A stretch of 28,056 nt of DNA from contig CASICK010000018.1 of assembly GCA_949373155.1 (NCBI GenBank), positions 1-28,056 on the forward strand. Reading direction: 5' to 3'. Of the stretch, positions 1 to 7,976 are shown one piece after another. Both the position numbers and the translations under genes were made by a program. Position 1 is the first letter of the stretch. Each line of letters starts with the position of its first letter. This stretch comes from an uncultured Synechococcus sp. (GTDB lineage: Bacteria; Cyanobacteriota; Cyanobacteriia; PCC-6307; Cyanobiaceae). Under the pieces are notes generated by a model. It was not told where the DNA came from and made no database searches. It saw only the letters and a list, made by a program, of their open reading frames with translations.

Positions 1-939
1 TTTGACCCCAATTTTTTCTCGAAACTTTTTACTACTCAGAAGGAGTACGACGCGCTGTTTTCCAATCCCAAAAAGCCGCTGTTGAGCCGTGCCATGAATG
101 CTTATGACCCTGGAAGCACATGGAAGCCCGTGACGGCAATGGCCGGAATGGCGTCGGGCAAATTTCCTCCTGAGGTCAAGTTGAACACCACCGCCTGCAT
201 CACCTATGGCGGTCACTGTTTTCCTGATCACAATGGCGCTGGGTTTGGACGGATTGGCTACGCCGATGCCCTGCGCTTCTCCTCCAATACGTTTTTCTAT
301 CAAGTTGGGGTGGGCTCGGGTTCTCTCGCTCTCAAGAAGGCGGCCACTCAACTTGGTTTCGGGCGGAAGACAGGGATTGAAATCGGTTGGGAGGAAAATG
401 TGGGTCTGGTTGGTGATGAAGATTGGGCGAAGGATGGCCGCGGCTGGGCGGAGCCTGGTTCCACTCCTTGGATCCCTGAGGACATGGCCTCTGCTTCGAT
501 TGGCCAGTCCGTGGTGCAGATCACCCCTCTCCAATTGGCACGGGCGTATTGCGTGTTTGCCAACGGTGGTTGGCTGGTCACCCCCCACCTGGCAGATCAA
601 GGCTTGGATTGGACCGCTCCATCGCGGCGCTCCAAGCTGCCGATCAAGCCATCAACCCTGGCGAAGATCCGTGAAGGCTTGCGCAAGGTGGTGGAGGACG
701 GCACCGGCTACGGCCTGAACGGTGAGGGCATTCCTCCTTCTGCTGGCAAGACCGGTACAGCGGAGGACAGCACGGGCGGCCCAGATCATGCCTGGTTTGC
801 CAGTTATGCCCCTTACCCGAACGGCGAGATCGTTGTGGTGGCCTTTGCTCAGAACACCCCTGGGGGTGGCTCAGTGCATGCGCTACCGATGGCCAAGAAA
901 GTGATTGAAGTGTGGAACCGCAATCGCAAACAGACTTGA
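1..939 (+). CDS. mrdA: Penicillin-binding protein 2 (transpeptidase), 3' part only
   Basis: The gene enters from the left edge and is open from base 1; 312 residues remain of a protein that is usually near 600. This is the class B transpeptidase domain, which cross-links peptidoglycan on the outer face of the inner membrane during cell elongation. All three active-site motifs are visible: STWK (acyl-ester serine, about residue 39 of the fragment), SSN in FSSNTFFYQ, and KTGTAE near the C-terminus. The N-terminal membrane anchor and dimerisation domain lie outside the window. The FtsI-type septal enzyme is the alternative; the early spacing and the AMNAYDPGSTWKP context suit PBP2 better. The stop codon is one base away from the tail of the convergent sqdX gene, so there is no room for a separate terminator. 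Confidence 0.85.
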   Translation, partial: FDPNFFSKLFTTQKEYDALFSNPKKPLLSRAMNAYDPGSTWKPVTAMAGMASGKFPPEVKLNTTACITYGGHCFPDHNGAGFGRIGYADALRFSSNTFFYQVGVGSGSLALKKAATQLGFGRKTGIEIGWEENVGLVGDEDWAKDGRGWAEPGSTPWIPEDMASASIGQSVVQITPLQLARAYCVFANGGWLVTPHLADQGLDWTAPSRRSKLPIKPSTLAKIREGLRKVVEDGTGYGLNGEGIPPSAGKTGTAEDSTGGPDHAWFASYAPYPNGEIVVVAFAQNTPGGGSVHALPMAKKVIEVWNRNRKQT

Positions 940-940
940 C

Positions 941-2086
941 TTAGGCCGCTGAGCTGATGGCTGAGGAGAGCACCTGGCGGTAATAGCCCCGTAGCTGCTC
1001 CGTTGCCCCGGCCCAGCCCCAGCGTTCGGCTTCTGAGCGTGCGGCATTGCGGAGGGCTTGACGCTCGAGGTCATTGCCAAGCAGCTTGCCGGTGGCTTCA
1101 ATCAAGCTGCCGGCCCCCGCATCTGCCCCGTCCGGTTCATAGAGACAACCGTTCACGCCGTCGCTAATGATGTCCGGGATGCCGCCGCGATTGGCGCCCA
1201 CCACTGGGCAGCCAGCGGCCATCGCCTCGAGCAACACAAGGCCAAGGGTTTCGGTGCTTGAGGGAAAGAGGAAGGCATCCCCGCTGGCATAGGCCCCAGC
1301 GAGTTCTTCGCCAGCCAGATAACCCACAAAGGTGGTGGCTGTTCCCTCGAAATGCTTCTCCAGTTGCTGCCGGTGGGGGCCATCGCCTACAAGCGCCAGT
1401 CGCGCATCGGGCAAGGCTTCGAGCACCGGACGGATCCGTTCGATCTGCTTTTCTGCCGAGAGCCGACCCACATACAGCAGAAGCGCTCCGCGGTCGTCGT
1501 ATTCACCAAGCAAGCGTTGACGGAGTTCTGGGCTACGCAACTCGGGCCTGAACATCTCCGTATCGACGCCCCGCTGCCATAGGGCGGTGTGCTGGATGCC
1601 CTTATCGCTGAGCTCTTGCACCATCGCGGTGGAGGTGCAGAGATTCAGCAAAGCTTGGTTGTGAGCTGCTTTTAGAAGTTCCCACAACAAGGGTTCGAGC
1701 ATGCCCATGCCGTAATGCTCGAGATACTTCGGCAGATGTGTGTGATAACTGGCGATCAGGGGGATGGATTTGGTCTTGGCGAGCCAGATGCCTCCCAAGC
1801 CCAGAACCGCTGGGTTGACCACGTGGATCAGGTCTGGCTGGAAGGCGTCGATGGCCTCGGAGACAGCCGGTCGTGGCAAGGCCAGCTTCAGCTCTGGGTA
1901 GAGCGGCAAGGGCATGGCAGGAACGCCCACCACCTTGGCTCCCATGTAGTTGCTGGGTGCGCCCTCTGGACAAAACACCACCACCTCGTCTCCTGCATCC
2001 ACCAGATGCTTCACCGTTTTGGTGAGCCGGGTGACGATGCCGTCAACTTTGGGGAGGAAGGTTTCGGTGAAAAAGGCGATTTTCAA
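941..2086 (-). CDS. sqdX: Sulfoquinovosyltransferase SqdX (SQDG synthase)
   Basis: Transfers sulfoquinovose from UDP-sulfoquinovose to diacylglycerol, the last step of sulfolipid (SQDG) synthesis for thylakoid membranes. It is a GT4-family GT-B enzyme. From the chosen start, the protein opens with the conserved KIAFFTETFLPKVDG segment, has the nucleotide-binding VGRLSAEK motif near residue 205 and the EX7E motif at E279/E287. The start is a TTG at 2086: the frame stays open to 2230, but the extra 48 residues would run back into sqdB and resemble nothing. The TTG start gives 381 residues, normal for SqdX. It begins 13 bases after the sqdB stop, with a weak GGGA element before it, so the two genes are very likely cotranscribed. 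Confidence 0.88.
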   Translation of the reverse strand: MKIAFFTETFLPKVDGIVTRLTKTVKHLVDAGDEVVVFCPEGAPSNYMGAKVVGVPAMPLPLYPELKLALPRPAVSEAIDAFQPDLIHVVNPAVLGLGGIWLAKTKSIPLIASYHTHLPKYLEHYGMGMLEPLLWELLKAAHNQALLNLCTSTAMVQELSDKGIQHTALWQRGVDTEMFRPELRSPELRQRLLGEYDDRGALLLYVGRLSAEKQIERIRPVLEALPDARLALVGDGPHRQQLEKHFEGTATTFVGYLAGEELAGAYASGDAFLFPSSTETLGLVLLEAMAAGCPVVGANRGGIPDIISDGVNGCLYEPDGADAGAGSLIEATGKLLGNDLERQALRNAARSEAERWGWAGATEQLRGYYRQVLSSAISSAA

Positions 2087-2099
2087 GGTTTCGTCCCGA

Positions 2100-3296
2100 T
2101 CAGGAGGCGTTGCCAATGGCTTGGGCCTGTGTCTTGGTCCAGGCCGACGTGCAAAGGATGCGATTGCGATCGCAGCGATCGGCGTATTTCGTCGCAATCT
2201 CCACAACTTCTTTGAGAAGACCGTCATCAAGGGTGGTGGGTTTGAGCCCCAGCTCGATGAAGCAGCGGTTGTCCACGATCAGATCGTTTTCAACGGCCTC
2301 GTTGCGTGGGTTAGGGAGATTGTTGACCTGAGCCCCTGTTAGCGCCGCCACCTTCTTGGCAAGTTCGCCCACTTGGTGGCTTTCGGTCATCTGGTTGAAG
2401 ATCTTCACCCGTTCGCCTTTCTCTGGTCGGTTTTCGAGTGCAAGCTGCACGCACCGCACCGAGTCACGGATGTGAATGAAGGCGCGGGTTTGACCGCCCG
2501 TGCCATGCACGGTGAGTGGATAGCCGATCGCTGCTTGCATCAGGAATCGGTTCAGAACCGTTCCGTAGTCACCGTCGTAATCAAAGCGGTTGGTGAGACG
2601 CGGATCGCGATCCGTGGCTTCGGTGTTGGTGCCCCAAACAATCCCTTGGTGAAGGTCGGTAATTCTGATCTTGTCGTTTTTGTTGTAATACAGGAACAGC
2701 AACTGATCGAGCGTTTTGGTCATGTGATAAACGCTGCCAGGACTGGCCGGATGAAGAATTTCCTCTTCAAAACGGCTGCCGTCAGGCTGGGGCACTTCAA
2801 CCTTGAGGTAGCCCTCAGGAATGGTGGCGCCACGGTGGGAGCCATAGCCATAAACGCCCATCGTGCCGAGGTGCACGACGTGGATGTCCTGGCCAGACTC
2901 CACGATCGCGGCAAGCAGGTTATGGGTGCCGTTCACGTTGTTGTCAACGGTGTAGCGCTTGGTGGCGCTGCTCTTCATCGAGTAGGGCGCAGCGCGCTGT
3001 TCGGCGAAGTGCACGATCGCATCGGGCGTCTCTTCGATGATGAGATCGAGGAGACGTTGGTATTCGTGGGCGATATCCATGTGGATGAACCGCATGGGCT
3101 TGCCGCCAATGCTTTCCCACACGTTGAGGCGTTCACCGATGCTCGCGATCGGTGTTAGCGATTCCACCTCAAGGTCGATATCGATCTTGCGACGGCTGAG
3201 GTTGTCCACGATCACAACATCGTGATTTTGGTCAGCCAAATTCACCGCACAAGGCCAGCCGCAGAAGCCGTCACCACCTAAAACGAGAACTTTCAC
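2100..3296 (-). CDS. sqdB: UDP-sulfoquinovose synthase SqdB
   Basis: Converts UDP-glucose and sulfite into UDP-sulfoquinovose, the head-group donor for sulfolipid. It is an extended short-chain dehydrogenase/reductase (398 residues, typical). The family's NAD-binding signature GGDGFCGWP is at residues 7-15. The catalytic triad expected for SQD1 proteins is present: T145 in LGTMGVYG, and Y190 and K194 in YHMTK. Translation starts at GTG with a good AGGAG site six bases upstream, one of the few clear Shine-Dalgarno sequences in the window. sqdX follows 13 bases downstream, giving a complete two-gene SQDG pathway. The psb34-like gene lies 58 bases upstream on the same strand and may be cotranscribed. 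Confidence 0.95.
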   Translation of the reverse strand: MKVLVLGGDGFCGWPCAVNLADQNHDVVIVDNLSRRKIDIDLEVESLTPIASIGERLNVWESIGGKPMRFIHMDIAHEYQRLLDLIIEETPDAIVHFAEQRAAPYSMKSSATKRYTVDNNVNGTHNLLAAIVESGQDIHVVHLGTMGVYGYGSHRGATIPEGYLKVEVPQPDGSRFEEEILHPASPGSVYHMTKTLDQLLFLYYNKNDKIRITDLHQGIVWGTNTEATDRDPRLTNRFDYDGDYGTVLNRFLMQAAIGYPLTVHGTGGQTRAFIHIRDSVRCVQLALENRPEKGERVKIFNQMTESHQVGELAKKVAALTGAQVNNLPNPRNEAVENDLIVDNRCFIELGLKPTTLDDGLLKEVVEIATKYADRCDRNRILCTSAWTKTQAQAIGNAS

Positions 3297-3354
3297 CCCA
3301 AACTCCTGCTGAAGCGAGCAAGCCGCTGATTTCTGGCAAGCTACTACAGGCTTT

Positions 3355-3522
3355 TTAGCTGACGGCTACGGACAGTGCCATTAGGGCGATCACAAGCACT
3401 GCGCCGGAGATGATCAGGAGCCGAGATCCGTTGCTGAGAGAGGCTCCATCGCTGATGACTTCCATTCGAGGTTCCTTCGCGAAGGCGTTGAGGCGACCGC
3501 CATCTTCCTGAATGACCTGCAT
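3355..3522 (-). CDS. psb34: Psb34-like small photosystem II assembly protein
   Basis: A 55-residue protein. The N-terminal segment EDGGRLNAFAKEPRMEV closely matches the soluble head (GGRLN-FA-EP) of Psb34 (Ssl1498 family), a Hlip-like single-helix protein that binds photosystem II assembly intermediates near CP47. Residues 35-54 (LLIISGAVLVIALMALSVAV) form one membrane helix, as expected. The ATG at 3522 starts right before the conserved head; no strong ribosome-binding site is seen. A longer reading frame on the same strand (3344-3586) encodes an arginine- and serine-rich sequence with no such features and is a shadow. The gene lies between thiG and sqdB, all on the minus strand. The identification rests on remembered family sequence, not on a search. 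Confidence 0.75.
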   Translation of the reverse strand: MQVIQEDGGRLNAFAKEPRMEVISDGASLSNGSRLLIISGAVLVIALMALSVAVS

Positions 3523-3657
3523 GAATCCAGCTGCAACTGATCGGGACGTTATGGAGTTGATCGTTGTTGCGCCCCTGCTTCTTCATGCTCCTTTACTCCC
3601 AGATATGTGCTGTTACATCGAGGCGGTGAAATGGGCTGGTGAGCGCGTTGTTGGTTG

Positions 3658-4470
3658 TTAAGTGTTGATGCGTCCACTGGTTGGGGAGCTTGGAGAGGCT
3701 TGTGCACGGGTGGGCAAGCGGCCAGCTAGCAAGGATTGGCGTCCTGCCTGTACGGCGGAGGCCATCGCTTCCGCCATCAGAGGGGGTTGTCCAGCGAGGG
3801 CGATGGCGCTGTTAATGAGAACGGCATCCGCGCCCATCTCCATCGCTTGGGCTGCATCACTTGGCACGCCGATTCCCGCATCCACCACCACCGGCACCCT
3901 GGCGTTCTCGATGATCAGTCCGATGTTGGCGGCATTGCGCAAGCCCTGACCTGACCCGATGGGGGATCCCAGCGGCATCACGGTGGCGCAGCCCACGTCT
4001 TCTAAGCGCTTCGCCAGGAGTGGGTCGGCATTGATGTAAGGCAGCACTGTGAAGCCCTCCTTCACAAGCATTTCTGCCGCTTCCAATGTGCCAAAGGGGT
4101 CGGGCAGCAAATGACGACTGTCCGGGATCACCTCCAATTTCACAAAATTGTTGTTGTCTTGACCGGCCAGCTTGGCGAGCTCCCTGCCGAGCCGGGCCAC
4201 CCGCACGGCCTCTTCCGCGTTGGTGCAACCCGCCGTATTAGGGAGCATCCAGATTCGTGACCAGTCAATCGCTTCCATCAGGCCTGCATGGCCCTCAGCG
4301 GCCGCTTGGACCCGTCTCACGGCAACCGTGACCATCTCGCAGCCTGAGCGCTGCAGGCTGTGCTGCATGGCTTCCAGGCTTGGGTATTTGCCTGTTCCAG
4401 TAATCAGCCTGCTGTGGAAGCTGCGCCCTCCGATTTGGAGTGCATCGTCGTGAGAGTGGGTCGGATCCAT
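3658..4470 (-). CDS. thiG: Thiazole synthase ThiG
   Basis: Forms the thiazole phosphate moiety of thiamine from 1-deoxyxylulose 5-phosphate, dehydroglycine and the ThiS thiocarboxylate in the cytoplasm. A TIM-barrel protein of 270 residues from the ATG at 4470; the open frame upstream (to 4545) would overlap the divergent gene and adds an unconserved leader. Visible family features: the N-terminal [34 protein letters not shown] (K111 is the likely Schiff-base lysine), and the phosphate-binding [13 protein letters not shown] with [13 protein letters not shown]. The C-terminal tail after SLLAGR is unstructured. It is divergent from the gene at 4540, with 69 bases between the two starts; no TPP riboswitch was recognised there. 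Confidence 0.95.
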   Translation of the reverse strand: MDPTHSHDDALQIGGRSFHSRLITGTGKYPSLEAMQHSLQRSGCEMVTVAVRRVQAAAEGHAGLMEAIDWSRIWMLPNTAGCTNAEEAVRVARLGRELAKLAGQDNNNFVKLEVIPDSRHLLPDPFGTLEAAEMLVKEGFTVLPYINADPLLAKRLEDVGCATVMPLGSPIGSGQGLRNAANIGLIIENARVPVVVDAGIGVPSDAAQAMEMGADAVLINSAIALAGQPPLMAEAMASAVQAGRQSLLAGRLPTRAQASPSSPTSGRINT

Positions 4471-4539
4471 AGTGGTCAGTTGCGGTTTGGTTGAAGAACC
4501 GGATCGTGATGCGGTCAAGCAGGCCGCAACCGCTCTACC

Positions 4540-5082
4540 GTGCATCCATCATCCACCGGTTGCATGCCCGTTCCTCCCGTCATCGATATACCGGTTGAGA
4601 TTCAGGCGTTTGAGTCTTCCCAATCATTTGATAGTTCACAACTAGCGATTCCTGTCGAACTTGAGGGATCGGTTGAAAGTTTTGATCCTGTTGCTCGCGC
4701 GGCTGATCTCGCGGCCACGCTGCCCCGTCAGTGGTGCGGAAATTACACCTCGTTTACGTCTAATTCCACCGTGGATGTGGAGTTGACCTTGACCCGTTTG
4801 AAGCCAATGGGCCAAATGGTGGATTTACGCGGTGAGATGCGCATTGGCTCAATCTCTACGCCTATTCAGGGCAATCTCAATGCCAAATCGGATCAGCTCG
4901 ACCTTCTGCCTCTGTCTCCTGAGCTCACCAATGACATGGAAATTGGCGGGAGATTTTTAGGCTTACAGGATTTTTCACTGGCTGGATGGGACGCTCCAAG
5001 GTTGACCAACCCTGGCGGACGTCTTGACCTTTCGCGCAGCTGCGCTGTTTCAGAAACCGCGCCCATCCGGGCCCTTTGGTGA
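4540..5082 (+). CDS. Unrecognised protein, possibly a conserved cyanobacterial family
   Basis: I do not recognise this 180-residue protein. The frame opens at a GTG (4540); an in-frame ATG at 4564 is an equally possible start and no ribosome-binding site decides. No signal peptide or membrane helix is evident. The first 50 residues are acidic and Ser/Pro-rich. Residues 60-165 look like an all-beta domain with a WCGNYTSF segment, an [19 protein letters not shown] stretch and [13 protein letters not shown], alternating polar and hydrophobic residues as in small barrel or lipocalin-like folds. There are three further from the N-terminal pair of cysteines only in WCG and RSC. Its last 33 bases overlap the tail of the convergent Ycf37-like gene. 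Confidence 0.65.
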   Translation: MHPSSTGCMPVPPVIDIPVEIQAFESSQSFDSSQLAIPVELEGSVESFDPVARAADLAATLPRQWCGNYTSFTSNSTVDVELTLTRLKPMGQMVDLRGEMRIGSISTPIQGNLNAKSDQLDLLPLSPELTNDMEIGGRFLGLQDFSLAGWDAPRLTNPGGRLDLSRSCAVSETAPIRALW

Positions 5083-5625
5083 AGATTGGCTTAACTTTTT
5101 TTCTTTTGCAGCGGAGCGTTCCAAACGGTTTAATCGCTTGCGAGCTGTTTTGTTTTTTGGATCAAGAACGAGTGCTTGGCGATAGAGAGCGCAAGCTTCC
5201 TCATTTTCTAGTAGGCGTTCTTGGGCAAAAGCGAGGTTATTCATCGCCACTGGGTAATCCTCTTTGGCGCGTAGTGCTGCTTTGTAATGGCGCACGGCAG
5301 TTGTGAAATCTTTTTCAGCTGCTAGCGCATAGCCCAAGGCATTTTCAATGAGCGCGCGCGCTTCATTGGGCTCGTCGTTGAGCCTTTTAACGGCCTGGCG
5401 CAACGTCACGATGGCCTGTGGGTACAGGCGCTTGCGCAATTGAACAGAGGCCAACTCATACAAAGCACCTGCATCCTTGGAGGACGCGACCTTCGCTTGC
5501 TCCATTTTGAGCAAGTTTTGTTCGTCGCGACGAACACGTAAAAATTGGCGACCGCCGACAACAGCGACGATCGCCAAAAGACCTATCAGGCCCAGTAAGT
5601 AGGTCTGAGGCAGGAAAGCATTCAT
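5050..5625 (-). CDS. TPR protein, Ycf37-like (photosystem I assembly/stability)
   Basis: A 191-residue protein with one N-terminal membrane helix (about residues 8-25, YLLGLIGLLAIVAVVGG), a short charged linker and about three tetratricopeptide repeats (roughly residues 50-165; typical pieces are ALYELASVQLRKRLYPQAI, ALGYALAAEKDFTTAVRHY and AMNNLAFAQERLLENEEA). Length, the N-terminal anchor and repeat layout fit Ycf37, a thylakoid protein that helps assemble or stabilise photosystem I. TPR proteins are numerous, so another membrane-anchored TPR protein is possible. The C-terminus is lysine-rich. It starts 36 bases after the rplT stop on the same strand. Its 3' end overlaps the convergent gene at 4540-5082. 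Confidence 0.7.
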   Translation of the reverse strand: MNAFLPQTYLLGLIGLLAIVAVVGGRQFLRVRRDEQNLLKMEQAKVASSKDAGALYELASVQLRKRLYPQAIVTLRQAVKRLNDEPNEARALIENALGYALAAEKDFTTAVRHYKAALRAKEDYPVAMNNLAFAQERLLENEEACALYRQALVLDPKNKTARKRLNRLERSAAKEKKLSQSSPKGPDGRGF

Positions 5626-5642
5626 GTCAGACCCAAGAAACG

Positions 5643-5653
5643 CCCCGTTGGGG
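5643..5653 (-). terminator. Weak hairpin after rplT
   Basis: Read on the minus strand, CCCC-AAC-GGGG is followed by CGTTTCTT, 9 bases past the rplT stop and before the start of the Ycf37-like gene. The four-pair stem and short T-rich tail make at best an attenuator or weak terminator between the ribosomal operon and the next gene. Confidence 0.25.
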
Positions 5654-5661
5654 ACTGATCA

Positions 5662-6009
5662 TTAACCCTGAGTGGCATTCACGACGTTGGCGAAACTCGC
5701 AGGATCGACAACAGCCAATTGAGCCAACATTTTGCGGTTGATCCGCACATCAGCTTTTTTGAGGCCACCGATTAAGCGGCTGTAGCTCACGCCATTCATT
5801 CGTGATGCAGCATTGATCCGCGCAATCCAAAGGCGGCGGAAATCACGCTTGCGACGACGGCGATCGCGGTAGGCATTACAGAGCGCCTTCATGACGCGTT
5901 GGTTTGCCGTACGAAAGAGTGTTCCGTTGCTGCCGCGGAAGCCACGGGCTAAGCGGAGAATTTTATTGCGGCGTTTACGGGCAACATTGCCTCTCTTGAC
6001 GCGAGCCAT
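5662..6009 (-). CDS. rplT: 50S ribosomal protein L20
   Basis: A 115-residue, very basic protein matching L20 end to end: it starts [20 protein letters not shown] and contains [40 protein letters not shown] and RKMLAQLA. L20 binds 23S rRNA early in assembly of the large subunit. It lies 73 bases downstream of rpmI in the usual order L35-L20; infC is not next to them here. In other bacteria L20 represses its own operon through an mRNA leader; no such leader structure could be recognised by eye. Confidence 0.98.
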   Translation of the reverse strand: MARVKRGNVARKRRNKILRLARGFRGSNGTLFRTANQRVMKALCNAYRDRRRRKRDFRRLWIARINAASRMNGVSYSRLIGGLKKADVRINRKMLAQLAVVDPASFANVVNATQG

Positions 6010-6074
6010 GAATCAGATGTGGAGAAATTGAGGGAAAAAATGTCCTGCGTGGCTAAGCACCTGGCAAGACTTAG

Positions 6075-6088
6075 GCCTGAGCTCAGGC
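6075..6088. repeat. 14-bp perfect palindrome at the rpmI stop codon
   Basis: GCCTGAGCTCAGGC is identical on both strands and includes the TGA stop of rpmI. With no loop it would make a poor hairpin, so its role in termination or RNA processing between rpmI and rplT is only a possibility. Confidence 0.5.
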
Positions 6089-6280
6089 GTAGGGCATCAT
6101 CAGCGTGACGCGTTCCTCGTCGGTGCGATCCACCACAGCCTTGGTCTTCAAATGACGCTTCTGTTTCGGCGATTTGTGATCGAGAAGGTGATTATGAAAG
6201 GCGCGGCGACGCATGAACTTGCCAGTGCCTGTTGCTTTGAACCGCTTGGCGGCTGCTTTGCGGGTCTTGAGCTTGGGCAT
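6083..6280 (-). CDS. rpmI: 50S ribosomal protein L35
   Basis: A 65-residue basic protein that starts [20 protein letters not shown] and contains [19 protein letters not shown], the standard L35 sequence. The start is the ATG at 6280; the frame runs open to 6358, but the extra 26 residues are not part of L35 and would overlap the divergent gene's start. It is the first gene of an rpmI-rplT pair. The 76 bases between it and the divergent SpoIID-domain gene must hold the promoters for both directions; no strong -10/-35 pair was identified. Confidence 0.97.
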   Translation of the reverse strand: MPKLKTRKAAAKRFKATGTGKFMRRRAFHNHLLDHKSPKQKRHLKTKAVVDRTDEERVTLMMPYA

Positions 6281-6356
6281 GGGTCTGGCTGCACGCGGCA
6301 TAAGCGACAACCATAGAACGTTGCCTTCCTTAAAGCCAATCAATTCAAGCCCCTTC

Positions 6357-7970
6357 ATGCTGAATCAAGATGCAGCGGATGTGGCCTTGACTCCTCCCTT
6401 TGGCTGGCTGAAACACCGGGTTGTGGTGCCGTTGGCGTTGGTGAGTGCGATCACTTGCAGCTGCCGCGCTCAAGAAGCGAGCCTCGAACCTGCCCCTGCT
6501 GCCGTTGTGACCCATCGATCGGTGCCATTGCCACCCAAGGCCAATTCAGCGCCTTTATGGGTGGCACTGGACGATCACCTCGGCCGCGGTACCACCTCGC
6601 AACGTTCCGGGCCCTTGCTCACGTTGAACAGTGCTGGCCAGCAGTCCCTGCGATTGAGCGATAGATCCGGAACCGAGGTGGCGAAGGCGAGGTCGCTGCG
6701 CCTCAGCTGGCGACTTGCTCCTTTGGCTGCACCTGTGGAGATTGCACGCCAGATTGCTGGTCCCTTCGCCAGTTTTGAATCAGCGGAACGGATTGCCAGT
6801 CGCTGGCGTGATCAAGGTGTGGTCGCGCGCGTGGCCCATCCCGGCGACTGGGAGGTATGGGCATCCATTGGTGCTGAGCGGCTCGATGGGGTCTCAGTGC
6901 GGACTTGGTTGCGCACGCTCAAAACGGAGATGAAAATCGTTTTGGAGGCCCCCTCGGGTGGACGCACCCTGCAGGGACCGCTGATGCTGGAGGCCCCGAA
7001 TGGTCTGCTCTGGCAAGGAGGCGTTTTGCGCGGCCCGTTTCGTCTTCAGCCGGATGCCTATGGCAGTTGGACGTTGCTGGAGCAAGTTCCGCTTGAGCGT
7101 TATTTAGAGGGGGTGGTTCCCCATGAAATCGGCGCTGGATCTCCTACGGCGGCTCTCGAGGCTCAGGCGGTGTTGGCGCGCACCTGGGCCCTGGCGAATA
7201 GCCATCGGTTTGCGATCGATGGCTATCACCTCTGCAGTGATACGCAGTGCCAGGTGTACAGCGATCCCCGTCAGGCCAGTGCTGCGGTGCGTCAGGCGAT
7301 TCGTGCAACGTCCGGACAGGTGTTGGCTTGGAAGGGCGAGCCGATTCAGGCTTGGTATCACGCCAGCAACGGTGGGGTGATGGCTGGAGGAGAAGAAGCC
7401 TGGGCAATGGACTCCCTTCCTTATGTTCAGGCCCGTGCCGACGGATCAGCGGCATGGATCAAGGGAATGTCGTTGCCACTGCAGGACGCCTCCTCGGTGA
7501 GTGGCTTGCTAGCGCGTGGCGAGGGTGCCTATGGCACAAATCACCCCCGTTTTCGTTGGTCGCGAACGTATAGCGCTGGCCAAGTGGCCCAGGCTTTACG
7601 TGCTGCTGGTTTGTCTAGTGGTGTCCCCAGTGCCCTAAGCGTGCATAAGAGGGGAGCGAGTGGCAGGGTTCTGGCCCTCGACATCCAGATGGCGGCTGAA
7701 GGGGAGGCGGTCATGTTGCGGTTGGATGGCATCCGTCGCACCCTGCGTCGCCTGCCCAGCACCTTGTTTGTGATTGAGACACTTGGGCCTGATCGATGGC
7801 GTTTTAACGGTGGAGGATTTGGTCATGGAGTGGGCCTCTCGCAAGCCGGTGCCATCGATTTGGCGGCTCGTGGTTGGAGCTTTGAACGGATCCTTAGTCA
7901 CTACTATCCGGGCACAACATTGACCACGGTCCAGCCGTCTTCAAGCTCTGATCCCGGTCAGGCCCCTTAA
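6357..7970 (+). CDS. SpoIID/LytB-domain exported protein (likely peptidoglycan lytic enzyme)
   Basis: A 537-residue protein from the ATG at 6357; an in-frame start at 6213 would lie antisense inside rpmI and is unlikely. A hydrophobic segment ([13 protein letters not shown]) near the N-terminus suggests a signal peptide or signal anchor; the AITC box is not a standard lipobox. The SpoIID domain is clear in the second half: [11 protein letters not shown] (with the glutamate that is catalytic in SpoIID), [28 protein letters not shown] and the C-terminal [20 protein letters not shown] with HYYPGT. SpoIID proteins cleave denuded glycan strands; LytB relatives modify amidase activity. The segment before the domain ([15 protein letters not shown]) resembles a SPOR-type glycan-binding region. 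The MgdA-like gene follows after six bases. Confidence 0.85.
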   Translation: MLNQDAADVALTPPFGWLKHRVVVPLALVSAITCSCRAQEASLEPAPAAVVTHRSVPLPPKANSAPLWVALDDHLGRGTTSQRSGPLLTLNSAGQQSLRLSDRSGTEVAKARSLRLSWRLAPLAAPVEIARQIAGPFASFESAERIASRWRDQGVVARVAHPGDWEVWASIGAERLDGVSVRTWLRTLKTEMKIVLEAPSGGRTLQGPLMLEAPNGLLWQGGVLRGPFRLQPDAYGSWTLLEQVPLERYLEGVVPHEIGAGSPTAALEAQAVLARTWALANSHRFAIDGYHLCSDTQCQVYSDPRQASAAVRQAIRATSGQVLAWKGEPIQAWYHASNGGVMAGGEEAWAMDSLPYVQARADGSAAWIKGMSLPLQDASSVSGLLARGEGAYGTNHPRFRWSRTYSAGQVAQALRAAGLSSGVPSALSVHKRGASGRVLALDIQMAAEGEAVMLRLDGIRRTLRRLPSTLFVIETLGPDRWRFNGGGFGHGVGLSQAGAIDLAARGWSFERILSHYYPGTTLTTVQPSSSSDPGQAP

Positions 7971-7976
7971 AGTTCC

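Noticed and set aside
3344..3586. 80-residue frame on the minus strand between sqdB and thiG
   Set aside because: Arg/Ser/His-rich composition with no features; it lies over the Psb34-like gene in another frame, which has a clear family motif and helix.
6213..6356. Longer N-terminus for the SpoIID-domain protein
   Set aside because: It would run antisense through rpmI and lacks signal-peptide character; the ATG at 6357 puts a hydrophobic segment near the N-terminus.
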